Part shown: positions 24,580 through 34,845 of the stretch, one piece after another
Layout of the letters: each line of letters starts with the position of its first letter
Position numbering within the stretch: the stretch's first letter is position 1
Assembly: GCF_044763875.1 (NCBI RefSeq)
Contig: NZ_JBIWGZ010000003.1
Coordinates: forward strand, 310,001 to 374,000
Direction of reading: 5' to 3'
Origin: Rummeliibacillus sp044763875
GTDB lineage: Bacteria > Bacillota > Bacilli > Bacillales_A > Planococcaceae
DNA length: 64,000 nucleotides
Program-made: the position numbers and the translations under genes
Notes under the pieces: model-generated
The model's input: the letters and a program-made list of their open reading frames with translations, nothing else
Databases searched by the model: none
Told to the model about the DNA's origin: nothing

Positions 24580-26775
24580 TTAGTGCATAACACGTTGTAC
24601 TGAATAGATATCAGGAATTTGTTTAACCCGATCTACCACTTTATATAAATGATGAATATGACGTATTTTTAATGTCAGATTGATCGTAGCGAATTTATCT
24701 CGATCTGTGCGAGCACTTATTCCACTAATCGATGTTTTTGTTTCCGTTACAACTTGTATTACTTCGTTTAACATACCTACACGGTCAAAGCCTGAGATTT
24801 CGATATCGACATCAAATAATTTTTGTTCCTGTTCTAAATTTTGTTCCCAATCAACATCGATCAATCGTTCATGCTCTTCTGATGTTTGGATATTTGGACA
24901 ATCTGCACGATGAACAGATACACCTCGACCTTTCGTAATAAAGCCAACGATTTCATCGCCTGGTACAGGATTACAGCAACGAGATAAACGGATTAATAGA
25001 TTTTCTAACCCTTTAACAACAACACCTGTTTCAGTTACTTTTTGTTTTGCAGGTGATTTCATCTCTTTCGTAATTTTTTCTATCACTTCTTCTTGAGAAC
25101 GTTGTTTTCTGACACGTTCTGCAAGACGATTCACGACTTGCAATGCTGTCATACCGTTAAATCCAACAGCTGCTACTAAGTCATCCTCATTCGCATAATT
25201 TAATTTTTCACATACTCGTTTAAAGTTTTCAGGCGTTAAAATTTCTTTTGGATCATAGCCTTGTTCAATGATTTCTTTTTCAATCATTTCACGGCCTTTG
25301 TTCACATTGTCTTCACGTAATTGCTTTTTAAAGAATTGCTTAATCTTATGCTTTGCTTGTGAAGATTGTGCGATATTCAACCAATCTCGACTCGGACCAA
25401 ATGATTGTTTGGATGTCATGATTTCTATAATATCGCCAGTTTTTAAAGGGGTGTCTAACGGTACCATTTTGCCATTTACTTTTGCACCTATTGTTTTGTT
25501 CCCGATTTCTGAGTGAACTCGATAAGCAAAGTCAATTGGTACAGAACCAGCTGGTAACTCGATAACATCACCTTTAGGAGAAAATACATAAACCATGTCA
25601 GAGAATAAATCGAATTTCAATGATTCCATGAATTCTTCCGCATTGGATGATTCGTTTTGGAATTCTAATATTTCGCGGAACCATGTTAATTTATTGTCAA
25701 TATTTGATTTGTTATTTTCAATATTCTTGCCCTCTTTATATGCCCAGTGAGCAGCAACCCCGAACTCTGCAATTTTATGCATTTCTTTGGTACGGATCTG
25801 CACTTCTAGCGGATCCCCATAAGGTCCGATTACAGTTGTATGAAGGGATTGATAAAGATTTTGCTTTGGCATTGCAATATAGTCTTTGAAGCGACCTGGC
25901 ATTGGTTTCCAAAGTGTATGCACAATACCAAGTACTGCGTAGCAATCTTTAATACTATCTACTATAACGCGAACAGCTAGCAAGTCGTAGATTTCATTAA
26001 ATTGCTTGTTTTGTAAAACCATTTTGCGATAAATACTATAAATATGCTTTGGACGACCAGATAAATCCGCATTAATATGGATATCATCCAGTTGAAGGTG
26101 AACCTCTTCCATTACAGATTTTAAATAATCTTCACGTTCTACACGTTTTCGTTTCATTAAGTTCACGATACGATAATATTGCTGTGGATTTAGATATCGT
26201 AACGCAGTATCTTCTAGCTCCCATTTAATAGCTGACATTCCTAGTCGGTGTGCCAACGGAGCAAAGATTTCAAGTGTTTCTTTTGAGATACGACGTTGTT
26301 TTTCAACAGGCAAATGTTTAAGCGTTCTCATATTATGTAATCTGTCTGCTAATTTGATGAGAATGACGCGGATATCCTGTGCCATTGCTACGAACATTTT
26401 ACGATGATTTTCAGCCTGTTGTTCAGCTTTCGATTTATATTTAATCTTACCAAGCTTTGTTACACCATCTACAAGCATTGCAACTTCTTCACTAAATTGT
26501 TCTACAAGGTCCTCACGTGTGACAGAAGTATCCTCTACTACATCATGTAAGAAACCTGCTGCTACTGTTTCTGGATCCATTTGTAGATCAGCTAAAATAC
26601 CAGCTACTTGTACAGGATGTAAGATATATGGCTCTCCTGAACTTCTGAACTGTTCTTTATGCGATTCTTTTGCTAGCTCATATGCTTTTTTTACAAATGC
26701 GACGTGTTCGTCATTCATATATGATGTAAGAATTGCGAAAACTTCTTCTGCTGTCATCACTTGATCTTTCGCCAT
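24580..26775 (-). CDS. relA: Bifunctional (p)ppGpp synthetase/hydrolase Rel
   Basis: Makes and degrades (p)ppGpp in the stringent response. The HD hydrolase domain is near residues 45-150 (YILHPVQVAG, FLHDVVEDTS) and the synthetase domain near 230-350 (DLLAVRVIVD, YQSLHTTVIGP). TGS (about 395-455), a zinc-finger-like stretch (LSRCCNPVPGDEIVGF) and a C-terminal ACT domain follow. At 731 residues with both catalytic sites intact it is the long Rel form. The start ATG has only a moderate GGGTGG site. It lies upstream of dtd. Confidence 0.97.
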   Translation of the reverse strand: MAKDQVMTAEEVFAILTSYMNDEHVAFVKKAYELAKESHKEQFRSSGEPYILHPVQVAGILADLQMDPETVAAGFLHDVVEDTSVTREDLVEQFSEEVAMLVDGVTKLGKIKYKSKAEQQAENHRKMFVAMAQDIRVILIKLADRLHNMRTLKHLPVEKQRRISKETLEIFAPLAHRLGMSAIKWELEDTALRYLNPQQYYRIVNLMKRKRVEREDYLKSVMEEVHLQLDDIHINADLSGRPKHIYSIYRKMVLQNKQFNEIYDLLAVRVIVDSIKDCYAVLGIVHTLWKPMPGRFKDYIAMPKQNLYQSLHTTVIGPYGDPLEVQIRTKEMHKIAEFGVAAHWAYKEGKNIENNKSNIDNKLTWFREILEFQNESSNAEEFMESLKFDLFSDMVYVFSPKGDVIELPAGSVPIDFAYRVHSEIGNKTIGAKVNGKMVPLDTPLKTGDIIEIMTSKQSFGPSRDWLNIAQSSQAKHKIKQFFKKQLREDNVNKGREMIEKEIIEQGYDPKEILTPENFKRVCEKLNYANEDDLVAAVGFNGMTALQVVNRLAERVRKQRSQEEVIEKITKEMKSPAKQKVTETGVVVKGLENLLIRLSRCCNPVPGDEIVGFITKGRGVSVHRADCPNIQTSEEHERLIDVDWEQNLEQEQKLFDVDIEISGFDRVGMLNEVIQVVTETKTSISGISARTDRDKFATINLTLKIRHIHHLYKVVDRVKQIPDIYSVQRVMH

Positions 26776-26828
26776 GTTAGCCCACCCTATTTCATAATTT
26801 TTCCGATTAGGTATAACTTTAATTGTAT

Positions 26829-26859
26829 AAAAAAAATAGCCTATTTGTAAAGGCTATTT
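26829..26859 (-). terminator. Terminator-like hairpin between apt and relA
   Basis: AAATAGCC and GGCTATTT pair with a short loop and are followed by TTTTTTAT on the minus strand. It lies close to the relA promoter region and is a second stop after apt. Confidence 0.7.
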
Positions 26860-26884
26860 CATCGAAAAAATCGACAATTCGACA

Positions 26885-27000
26885 AATTACGTCTAACTTC
26901 GCGTGCCAGTGCCTCGATGTACAATAACCTCTACCATATGAGGGAAAAAGCACCTCTTCGTTTACATTAATTTTCTTGTCGGGGCTAAACGGACACGGTC
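26885..27000. repeat. Diverged single copy of the 123-bp repeat
   Basis: The phrases AATAACCTC, TGAGGGAAAAAGCACCTCTTCG and CGGGGCTAAACG align with the aspS-flanking units (AATAACCTC, TGAGGCAAAAAGCGCCTCTTCG, AAAGCTGAACG). It fills most of the 290-base gap between relA and apt, between two hairpins. Confidence 0.6.
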
Positions 27001-27008
27001 CGATTTTA

Positions 27009-27053
27009 AATGAAGGAAGCCCTCAAGCTGATGCTATGAGGGCTTCCTTCATT
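27009..27053 (-). terminator. Strong hairpin after apt
   Basis: A 17-base perfect inverted repeat (AATGAAGGAAGCCCTCA) with an 11-base loop lies 16 bases after the apt stop. The T tract beyond it is weak (TTTAAAATC), so it may also protect the mRNA end. Confidence 0.75.
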
Positions 27054-27069
27054 AGTCCAATAATAATGA

Positions 27070-27582
27070 CTAGTATTGCATTAAAGTGAAGACATCATAG
27101 CCTTCTATTTTATCACGGCCATGTAATTCTTCAAGCTCGATTAAGAAGGCACAGCCTACTACTTCTCCACCCAGTTGTTCAATTAAACGAATTGCAGCAT
27201 CAACAGTTCCACCAGTAGCTAGTAAGTCATCTACGATTAAAACTTTTTGTCCTGGTTTCACTGCATCTTTGTGCATTGTTAATGTATCTTTACCATATTC
27301 AAGACCGTAGTCAGCAGAAACTACTTCACGTGGTAACTTACCTGGTTTACGTACTGGAGCAAAACCAATTTCAAGCGCATAAGCTACTGGGCATCCTGTG
27401 ATGAAACCACGAGCTTCTGGTCCTACGATTAATTCAGCACCAACTTTTTTAGCGTATTCAACGATTTGGTCTGTTGCATATTTATAGGCTTTACCGTTAT
27501 CCATAATTGTTGTGATATCTTTAAAAGAAATGCCTTCTTTAGGCCAATCTTCAACGATTGTCACATATTGTTTTAAATCCAT
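27070..27582 (-). CDS. apt: Adenine phosphoribosyltransferase
   Basis: Purine salvage enzyme making AMP from adenine and PRPP. The PRPP-binding motif VLIVDDLLATGGT and the upstream IVGPEARGF loop are intact in 170 residues. It follows recJ after 2 bases and so belongs to the recJ-apt unit, as in other Bacillales. Confidence 0.97.
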   Translation of the reverse strand: MDLKQYVTIVEDWPKEGISFKDITTIMDNGKAYKYATDQIVEYAKKVGAELIVGPEARGFITGCPVAYALEIGFAPVRKPGKLPREVVSADYGLEYGKDTLTMHKDAVKPGQKVLIVDDLLATGGTVDAAIRLIEQLGGEVVGCAFLIELEELHGRDKIEGYDVFTLMQY

Positions 27583-27584
27583 TA

Positions 27585-29930
27585 TTATTGTTCCTCCTCA
27601 GAAACTGCTTGACCATTTAAACGGAGGTCAAACCAATCTCTTAAATCCTTATATGGCGCATACAATAGGGTTTGTTCTAAATCCATTTGTTGCGAGCGTT
27701 CTTGATAGATTTTAGCGCTTGTTAAATCTTTTTTAGGCGGATCATCTACAATTTTCGCGAGTCCATTTTCTATTGTAACAAATCCAAGTTCAAAAAACAC
27801 CTGTGTCATGAAAATAAGCATATCACGGCTCCAGCCTTTATGTTTTGCTAAATCAGTTAAATGCTGGCGTAATTGGAAAGTCTGTCTTTTTCTCAAAAAT
27901 GAATAATACCACACAAACTGCTCTCGTGTAGGCATTCCATCGAAATAGTGAGAATCTGGTATATAAAAATGTGCATAAATTCGAGTTGGTTTTACGCATA
28001 TTAATAGCGATTCTAGTATTTGAACATTTTGTGGCAAATCTAATAATACAACATATGGACGACAATTTGCATTTGAAATATTTTCCGAAAACTCGAGAAT
28101 TTCTTTCGGAATTAGAGATTCATAGTAGCTAATTGTTGCTTCTCTAAAGGCTAAAAAAGTAACTTCCTCAAGAGGAATGGTTTGTAACCAACGTGCTACT
28201 TGACGAATACCTCTTAAATCAAATAGTTGCCATTCATTCGTTTTGACATCTTGTAGCATGAGTTGTGGCTTTTTACGACCATTCCATTCATTAATTTGAA
28301 GATCTCCAGCAAAAGACACCTTGATACCATATGTTAATTCATCTACTAAATAGCCTTTATGAAAGCCTACTGCATCTAATTCTTGATTATTTGAACCTAT
28401 TTGTAGCTTAATATGATCCTCATTTGCACCAATTTTGCGCATTGATTGAACAGATGCGTCTTCAATAGCATACATAGGCTTTGCAAAACTTGTACCAAAC
28501 GGGGCTAATGTACGAACGTCTTCGATTGCTTCGATATCAATTTCATCCATAGTAAGTGGAATATCAACTTCTAAAACAGGAATTAAATCTTCTTCTGTTA
28601 AACACTCTCTGGCTTGTATATCCAAGCGATATCGCAATTCATCGACATCTTCCATCGCAAGTGTCATCCCCGCAGCCATAGGATGTCCTCCAAATGCTGG
28701 CAAAATCTCTCTGTTTTTAGAAAGTTCCTTGTACATGTGAAAACCTTCAATACTACGAGCAGATCCTTTTGCAGTACCCTTTTCTACATCTATTGAAAGG
28801 ATAATTGTTGGGCGGTAGTATTTTTCTACAAGTCTCGATGCTACAATTCCAACTACACCTGGATTCCACCCCTCTTCTGCAATGACTAATACTTGTGAAT
28901 TTCCAATTTCCTCATCATTTTCAACCATTGCGATGGCTTGTTCAGTTATGTCTGTAACGATGGCTTGGCGTTCTTTATTCTGTTCGTTTAAGTAATTCGC
29001 CATTGATATTGCTTCGTTTGTATCTTGAGCCATTAAGAAGTCAACGCCTGGTGCTGCATCACCAAGTCTGCCTAGAGCATTTAGTCTTGGCGCAAAGCCA
29101 AAGCCAATTGTTTCTTCATTTATTTCTTGTTGGTTTGTTCCAGATACTTTACATAATGCTTTAACGGCAGGTCTTGTGGATAGTTGTAATGCTTCAATTC
29201 CTGCTTTTACAAGATAACGATTTTCGTCTAGTAGTGGTACTAAATCAGCAATAGTGCCTATTGCAACGATTTCTACTAGATGTTTAGGAAATTCACCATA
29301 TAATGCATGTGCTACTTTAAAGGCAACTCCAACACCCGCTAATTCGCCAAATGGATAATGCCCTTCTGGGTGTCTTGGATGGATAATAACATCTGCAGGA
29401 GGTAATATTTCACCTGGTTCATGGTGATCTGTTATGATAACGTCCATTCCTAAATCTTTTGCAACCTGAACTTCATGATTACCAGCAATACCGTTATCGA
29501 CTGTAATAATGAGTTTGAAGCCTTCTTCATATGCCTGTCTAAAAAGTCGTTCACTTGGACCATATCCATCTGTAAAACGATTAGGAATCATATGAGATAT
29601 ATCTGCACCAAGGTCTTGTAAAACTGTTTTCATGACTGTAGTGCTAGTAATACCATCGGCGTCGTAATCACCATATACTAGTATTTTTTCTTTATCTTGA
29701 ATTGTTTTATTTATTAGTTCAACAGCTTCCTTCATGCCATGCAGTTCAAAGGGATCATGGATGGCATTTTCGTCAATCGTTAAAAAATCACGAGCTGCTT
29801 CAACTGTATTGAAACCGCGTGCTACTAAAATCTTAGCTGTAATTGATGAAATTTTAAGTCCATCCTGTAGTTCTTTAACAAGCTGTTCATCCGGGCGATT
29901 AATACGCCATCTTTTTTCAGTCGCTGTCAT
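27585..29930 (-). CDS. recJ: Single-stranded-DNA-specific exonuclease RecJ
   Basis: 5'-3' exonuclease in recombination and mismatch repair. The DHH phosphoesterase motifs are present: VYGDYDADGITST, TVDNG, ITDHHEPG, and the DHHA1 part with GWNPGVVGIVASRLVEKY and FGGHPMAAG. At 781 residues it has the extra C-terminal region of the Firmicutes long form. A TGA/TAA spacing of 2 bases couples it to apt. Confidence 0.96.
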   Translation of the reverse strand: MTATEKRWRINRPDEQLVKELQDGLKISSITAKILVARGFNTVEAARDFLTIDENAIHDPFELHGMKEAVELINKTIQDKEKILVYGDYDADGITSTTVMKTVLQDLGADISHMIPNRFTDGYGPSERLFRQAYEEGFKLIITVDNGIAGNHEVQVAKDLGMDVIITDHHEPGEILPPADVIIHPRHPEGHYPFGELAGVGVAFKVAHALYGEFPKHLVEIVAIGTIADLVPLLDENRYLVKAGIEALQLSTRPAVKALCKVSGTNQQEINEETIGFGFAPRLNALGRLGDAAPGVDFLMAQDTNEAISMANYLNEQNKERQAIVTDITEQAIAMVENDEEIGNSQVLVIAEEGWNPGVVGIVASRLVEKYYRPTIILSIDVEKGTAKGSARSIEGFHMYKELSKNREILPAFGGHPMAAGMTLAMEDVDELRYRLDIQARECLTEEDLIPVLEVDIPLTMDEIDIEAIEDVRTLAPFGTSFAKPMYAIEDASVQSMRKIGANEDHIKLQIGSNNQELDAVGFHKGYLVDELTYGIKVSFAGDLQINEWNGRKKPQLMLQDVKTNEWQLFDLRGIRQVARWLQTIPLEEVTFLAFREATISYYESLIPKEILEFSENISNANCRPYVVLLDLPQNVQILESLLICVKPTRIYAHFYIPDSHYFDGMPTREQFVWYYSFLRKRQTFQLRQHLTDLAKHKGWSRDMLIFMTQVFFELGFVTIENGLAKIVDDPPKKDLTSAKIYQERSQQMDLEQTLLYAPYKDLRDWFDLRLNGQAVSEEEQ

Positions 29931-30070
29931 TATTTCACTTCCTCATGAGTTTCATTATACAAAATATATGCGTTACTTTGAAAGTAGAATACAATAGATT
30001 GGCACTATTCATATTTGCTTAAAACAACTCCTTTATCTTTACCAGCTGGATTCGATCCAACAAATTTAAA

Positions 30071-30102
30071 GACCACAGTTGATGTCAAACTAAACTGTGG
30101 CC
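30071..30102 (-). terminator. Terminator after the subtilase gene
   Basis: GCCACAGTT and AACTGTGGT pair with a 12-base loop just beyond the stop codon; the following sequence on the minus strand (CTTTAAATTTG) is only moderately T-rich. Confidence 0.6.
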
Positions 30103-30109
30103 TTCTCTT

Positions 30110-32038
30110 CTATTTCACTGTAAATTCAATTGCTATCGGTTTTGAAGCAGCTTTTCCTTTAGAAGTTTTTAAACCTTTATTATCTATGAAAATTACATAG
30201 TTACCCTTTGCTAAGTTTTTGCTCGTTGAAATGTTGATGGATTTACCTTTTGAATCCTTCTTCAAAGTAAATCCTGATACTTTTTTACCTGCTCTTAATA
30301 CATAGACATTGCTAGTAGTTAGAGTTGAAGGCTTGATCGCCGTATCGAATGTTATAGTTGTTGATTTTTTTGTCTTTATGCTTTTTAAGTTTGTTGCCTT
30401 TACATAACTCGATGTTGATGATGCTGAAATAGCTACGAGATGTATTTTTTTGTTATATTTCGTGATCGTGGCTTTTTGTGATGCTGTTAACCCGGCAGAT
30501 ATCGAGTATAATGGTGCAAATTGTGTTTTAAATGTTAGTGATTTTCCCTTATCCAAAAGATTCATCCAACTTGCAATGGCAGAAGAATTATTTTCTAGAT
30601 ATTGTTCTTCTTCAGTAGATTGAACTGTTTTAAAGGTAATTCCCTTTCCTTGCGTCGTAACATTCTCTGCACTTACCGCTTCAACCAGTACTTTATAAGA
30701 AGTACCCTCTTTTAAATTTGATAGGGAATATTTTAAATCAGTTGTCGTGCCTATTAATTGATCATTTACATAAATATAATATTTTTCAGTTGGTATAACT
30801 GCATTTTCACTTGGTGTGTAAGATATTATTGCAGATGTTTTTGTAATATCATTTACTGCAAGTGTTTTGACGTCATCTGGCGTTCTTTGAACATAATTAA
30901 CCAAGCCATATCCATAGTAGGGATCTTTTCCTTTATTGCCTAAGTCAATCGTATAATTTCTTAATATCTTTCGTAACTGTTCATTTGAGTAGTCCGGATA
31001 TTGTTGTTTTAACAATGCTAGAAATCCTGTAACGTGTGGAGTTGAAAATGAAGTTCCGGAATCTTGAACAATGTTACTATGTAATCCCAATGAATAGATA
31101 TTACTGCCTGGCGCAGTGAACTCTACTTTTGAACCAGTATTTGAAAAATAGGAAATCTTATTATTTTGATCTACAGAAGATACTGCAATCACTTGATCAT
31201 ATTTCGCAGGATATCTTACATTTTTTCCCATACCATCATTACCCGCTGCAGCGACTAATATAATTCCGGCATTGTATGCTTTTTCAACTGCATTTCTTAG
31301 GATTGGATCATCGCCAGAGGTACCTAGAGACATATTGACAATATCTATATGATGCTTAATTGACCATTCAAGAGCTTTTAAAAGTGACTCCATTGTGGCA
31401 CCATCTTCTTGAAAGACCTTAAGACTGTATAGTGATACACCTGGTGCAATTCCAGCAATATTATCATAATTATTATTTGACGTAATATCTGCAGCTATTA
31501 TCCCAGATACAAAAGTACCGTGTCCATCCGTATCATAAGGAGTACTTTCGTCAACCCGTGTTCGTGGATCATCATCTACAAAAGAATATCGATTGACATT
31601 TGGCAGTGCATTATTTAAAGCTACACCAGTATCAACCACTGCAACTTTTACATTCTCACCTGTGAGGCCTGTAGACCACGCATTTTGTATATTGATAGAA
31701 TTCAAACTCCAATTCGGAGTAAGAGTAGTAAACTGAGGGCTAGCTGTATCTAAGGATTCTACTATACCTGGATTCTTTTCAACTACTTTTATATCAGGTA
31801 AATTTTTTAAAGCAGTTAAGCTTTCACGGGTGAAAGTTCCTTCAATCGTTTTAAGATTTTCATATGTATGTTCGATATCAACAGCTTGCTCCATGATCTG
31901 TTCTTTACCATCATTATTTTTATATACAATCATCACATTATCGTATTGATTGTTAGTGGCATGAGCAAAAAAAGGAAAAGTTATTGATGTGATAAAAGTA
32001 GTACTAAGTATAATTATCCATTTTTTATAGTTCATCAT
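30110..32038 (-). CDS. Secreted subtilisin-like serine protease (S8) with C-terminal Fn3-like domain
   Basis: Extracellular protease. A signal peptide covers residues 1-28 (ends FFAHA), then an I9-type propeptide of about 80 residues. The catalytic triad is Asp136 (VVDTGV), His173 (DGHGTFVSG) and Ser330 (GTSFSTPHVTG), with the oxyanion asparagine in AAAGNDG. After residue 390 comes a fibronectin type III-like domain, then a beta-rich tail with S/T/K-rich strands, perhaps a surface-binding Ig-like domain. No LPXTG or S-layer domain is seen. The gene separates recJ from secDF, which I recall as close neighbours in B. subtilis, so it looks like a lineage-specific insertion. Confidence 0.93.
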   Translation of the reverse strand: MMNYKKWIIILSTTFITSITFPFFAHATNNQYDNVMIVYKNNDGKEQIMEQAVDIEHTYENLKTIEGTFTRESLTALKNLPDIKVVEKNPGIVESLDTASPQFTTLTPNWSLNSINIQNAWSTGLTGENVKVAVVDTGVALNNALPNVNRYSFVDDDPRTRVDESTPYDTDGHGTFVSGIIAADITSNNNYDNIAGIAPGVSLYSLKVFQEDGATMESLLKALEWSIKHHIDIVNMSLGTSGDDPILRNAVEKAYNAGIILVAAAGNDGMGKNVRYPAKYDQVIAVSSVDQNNKISYFSNTGSKVEFTAPGSNIYSLGLHSNIVQDSGTSFSTPHVTGFLALLKQQYPDYSNEQLRKILRNYTIDLGNKGKDPYYGYGLVNYVQRTPDDVKTLAVNDITKTSAIISYTPSENAVIPTEKYYIYVNDQLIGTTTDLKYSLSNLKEGTSYKVLVEAVSAENVTTQGKGITFKTVQSTEEEQYLENNSSAIASWMNLLDKGKSLTFKTQFAPLYSISAGLTASQKATITKYNKKIHLVAISASSTSSYVKATNLKSIKTKKSTTITFDTAIKPSTLTTSNVYVLRAGKKVSGFTLKKDSKGKSINISTSKNLAKGNYVIFIDNKGLKTSKGKAASKPIAIEFTVK

Positions 32039-32267
32039 CTATTTCTCCAATTTCTATATATTTTATCACTTTCATTTCCCACCAGTTAAATACCTATGCT
32101 TTCTAATTAACTAGTACTTATAACCTTTAAATCCATCTCCTAAACGTTACTTTATTCGCTATTATTTTATCATGCTTTTTTGATAGGTTTGAAACTTTTT
32201 TAAATTTCTTTTATGAAATTTTTTAGAGTTTTTGATTTCCGCCATTTGTATGGAAGAATTTATATTC

Positions 32268-32310
32268 AAAAAAAATCCACTCTAATGGAATAAACCGTTA
32301 GAATGGATTT
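32268..32310 (-). terminator. Intrinsic terminator after secDF
   Basis: AAATCCATTCTAA and TTAGAGTGGATTT pair, followed by TTTTTG on the minus strand, about 30 bases beyond secDF. The rest of the 300-base gap to the subtilase is AT-rich without a gene. Confidence 0.88.
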
Positions 32311-32337
32311 TCATTTTTTTGCTATGAACCGAATAGA

Positions 32338-34608
32338 TTAAACTACAGGCTCATCTGAACCCCATTGTTTTTTCTTCTTACCTACATCTACATGGCCTTT
32401 TTTCTTCATTTCACGTACTTTTAATACGTACCAGATTTGGGCTGCGATGTAGATTGAAGAATACATACCTGTTATTAAACCAATTAATAATGCAATGGAG
32501 AATGTTGAAATTGAGCTTGCACCAAAGATTAATAAAGCAACAACTACTATAATAACTGTCATTACAGTATTCACGGAACGTCCTAATGTTTGACGAAGTG
32601 ATTTATTTACAATATGTGCTAAATCATCAGCGTCTTTAATTTTCTCAACGCGATGTAAGTTTTCACGGATACGGTCAAATGTAACTATTGTATCATTGAT
32701 TGAATATCCGACGATTGTTAATACAGCTGCGATAAATGTGATATCTACTTCTATACGGAAGAGACTGAAAATCGCCACCATGAAGAATACGTCATGTATT
32801 AATGATACGATTGCACCAACACCCATGCGCCATTCAAATCGGAAGGCAACATAGATAATAATACCAATTGAAGCGTATATTAACGCTTTAATCGCATTTC
32901 TTGCAAGTTCTTTACCAATAGTTGGTGAAACTGTGCTAATTGATGGTGTTTGACCAAATTCTTTATTAAACTCTGTTTTTATCTTCTTGATTTCATCTTT
33001 TGAAAAGTCTTCTTTATATCGGATGACTGCTCGATCGTTTTTATTTCCAGAAATAACAATATCATCAGAAGAGAAACCAATTTTATCAACATAGGTTTTT
33101 ACATCTTCTTTTGTTAATGCATGATTTGATGCTACTTCTACACGAGAACCCTCTGTGAAGTCTATTCCAAGATTCAATTTGAAGATTCCCAGTACAATCA
33201 TACCAGCAATAATTAGGACAGCTGATAGTGTAAAGAATTTTTTACGATTGTGTACAAAATCGAAGCGATCGAAGTGAGTTGATAAATCAAGTGTATCCAC
33301 TCCTTCTTCAATTTTATGAACACGAGATTTATTCACACCGAATAATCCAAATTTCCCATCCAAGTAGCCACTATTAACTAGTAACCCTAGCAGTACACGA
33401 GTACCCCAAACAGCAGTAAAGAAGCTAACTAAGATAGAAATGATTAATGTTGTTGCAAAACCTTTTACAGAACTTTCACCAAATACAAAAAGTACACCAG
33501 CTGCAAGTAATGTTGTAATATTGGCATCGAAAATCGCAGTAAATGAAGATTTTGAACCCGACTTAAATGCGGCTTTAACAGATTTACCTACACGCAATTC
33601 TTCTTTAATACGCTCATACATAAGGATGTTGGCATCTACTGCCATCCCTATCCCAAGTACTAATGCGGCAATTCCTGGTAGGGTCATTACAGCATGAATC
33701 CAGTCAAAGATTACTAACGTAATAAATGTAAAGATTGTTAATGTAATATCTGCCACTAAACCTGGTAAACGATAAACTAACAACATGAAAATGAAAATTA
33801 ACGCTACACCAATGATACTAGCAAATACTGTACTATTTAATGCTTGGTCACCGAATTGTGCACCAACAGAAGTTGAGTACATTTCAGTTAATTTTGCTGG
33901 AAGTGCACCAGCATTTAATATCCCTGCTAAATCTTTTGTTTCTTGAACTGTAAAGTTACCTGTGATTTGGACGTCTTTAGAATTAATGGTTTGAGTAACT
34001 TGTGGGTTAGATACAAATTTAGGTTTTGTTTCCAAAACTTCTTTTTTGTAAGAGTCTTTTCCTTCGTTAAAGTCTAACCAAATAACTAATAGATTATTTG
34101 GCGCTCCCATTGCAGCAACTTTACTTGTTACATTTGCAAATTTATTTGGGTCCTTTAGTTTAAGTGTAACCATTGGACGACCTTGTTGGTCAAAAGCTGC
34201 TTTTGCTCCACCTTGTTGTAAATCATTACCGTCTAATAACACTTTGTCATTGACATCACGGAATGTAAGGTTTGCTTGGTTTGATAGGACATCACGTGCT
34301 GATTCTTGGTCTTGAACTCCTGCTAATTGAACACGGATACGGTTACCATTTTCAATTTGAATACTTGGTTCGCTTACCCCAAGAACATTTACACGTCTAC
34401 TAATGGCATCAGCCGTTGCTTTGACATCACTTTCGGTTATTTTCTGTCCTTCTTTTAAAGGTTCAACTTGATAAAGAACTTCGAAGCCACCTTGTAGATC
34501 CAGGCCTAAGTTAATGTTACTTAGTACGCCTTTTGCGGTCGTTCCCATGAGTGCGCCGATTACAAGGACAATCATTAGAAACGCGACGATTCGGCTTTTT
34601 AATTTCAT
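32338..34608 (-). CDS. secDF: Fused protein translocase subunit SecDF
   Basis: Proton-driven accessory of SecYEG that pulls exported proteins across the membrane. SecD and SecF are fused, as in Bacillales. The SecD half has the DLQGG motif (NLGLDLQGGFEVLY) and six membrane segments, including GIGMAVDANILMYER; the SecF half begins near residue 440 and has NLGIDFTEGSRVEV and YSINDTIVTFDRIREN. The ATG at 34608 follows GAGGAGG. A promoter about 240 bases upstream implies a long untranslated leader. Confidence 0.97.
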   Translation of the reverse strand: MKLKSRIVAFLMIVLVIGALMGTTAKGVLSNINLGLDLQGGFEVLYQVEPLKEGQKITESDVKATADAISRRVNVLGVSEPSIQIENGNRIRVQLAGVQDQESARDVLSNQANLTFRDVNDKVLLDGNDLQQGGAKAAFDQQGRPMVTLKLKDPNKFANVTSKVAAMGAPNNLLVIWLDFNEGKDSYKKEVLETKPKFVSNPQVTQTINSKDVQITGNFTVQETKDLAGILNAGALPAKLTEMYSTSVGAQFGDQALNSTVFASIIGVALIFIFMLLVYRLPGLVADITLTIFTFITLVIFDWIHAVMTLPGIAALVLGIGMAVDANILMYERIKEELRVGKSVKAAFKSGSKSSFTAIFDANITTLLAAGVLFVFGESSVKGFATTLIISILVSFFTAVWGTRVLLGLLVNSGYLDGKFGLFGVNKSRVHKIEEGVDTLDLSTHFDRFDFVHNRKKFFTLSAVLIIAGMIVLGIFKLNLGIDFTEGSRVEVASNHALTKEDVKTYVDKIGFSSDDIVISGNKNDRAVIRYKEDFSKDEIKKIKTEFNKEFGQTPSISTVSPTIGKELARNAIKALIYASIGIIIYVAFRFEWRMGVGAIVSLIHDVFFMVAIFSLFRIEVDITFIAAVLTIVGYSINDTIVTFDRIRENLHRVEKIKDADDLAHIVNKSLRQTLGRSVNTVMTVIIVVVALLIFGASSISTFSIALLIGLITGMYSSIYIAAQIWYVLKVREMKKKGHVDVGKKKKQWGSDEPVV

Positions 34609-34845
34609 TAAAACTTCCTCCTCAAACAAATGCCACTGTATTACTAAATGACAGTAGACGATTTTGATGTTCGCTGTGCTAGTTAGTTATCTTGTCACTA
34701 CTTTGTATCGAAGTGTTGTCCTAGCCAGAAAACTATCTCTCAATCACGAGCATTAATCGCCTTTATGAAGCAGTAGAATTCTTTCATACCATTGTTTCAT
34801 ATTCTATTGATTCGATCTCGTCACTATAATTGCATAACACGTTTT
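34609..34845 (-). promoter_or_regulatory. Long 5' leader of secDF
   Basis: About 230 bases separate the predicted transcription start from the secDF ATG. I found no known riboswitch motif or terminator in it. The only small frame with an ATG (15 codons at 34753-34800) lacks a ribosome binding site. The stretch may hold a control element, but I cannot name one. Confidence 0.35.

Noticed and set aside
34753..34800. 15-codon frame (MKQWYERILLLHKGD) in the secDF leader as a possible sensor peptide
   Set aside because: No Shine-Dalgarno sequence precedes it and it has no recognisable arrest motif; too short to support.
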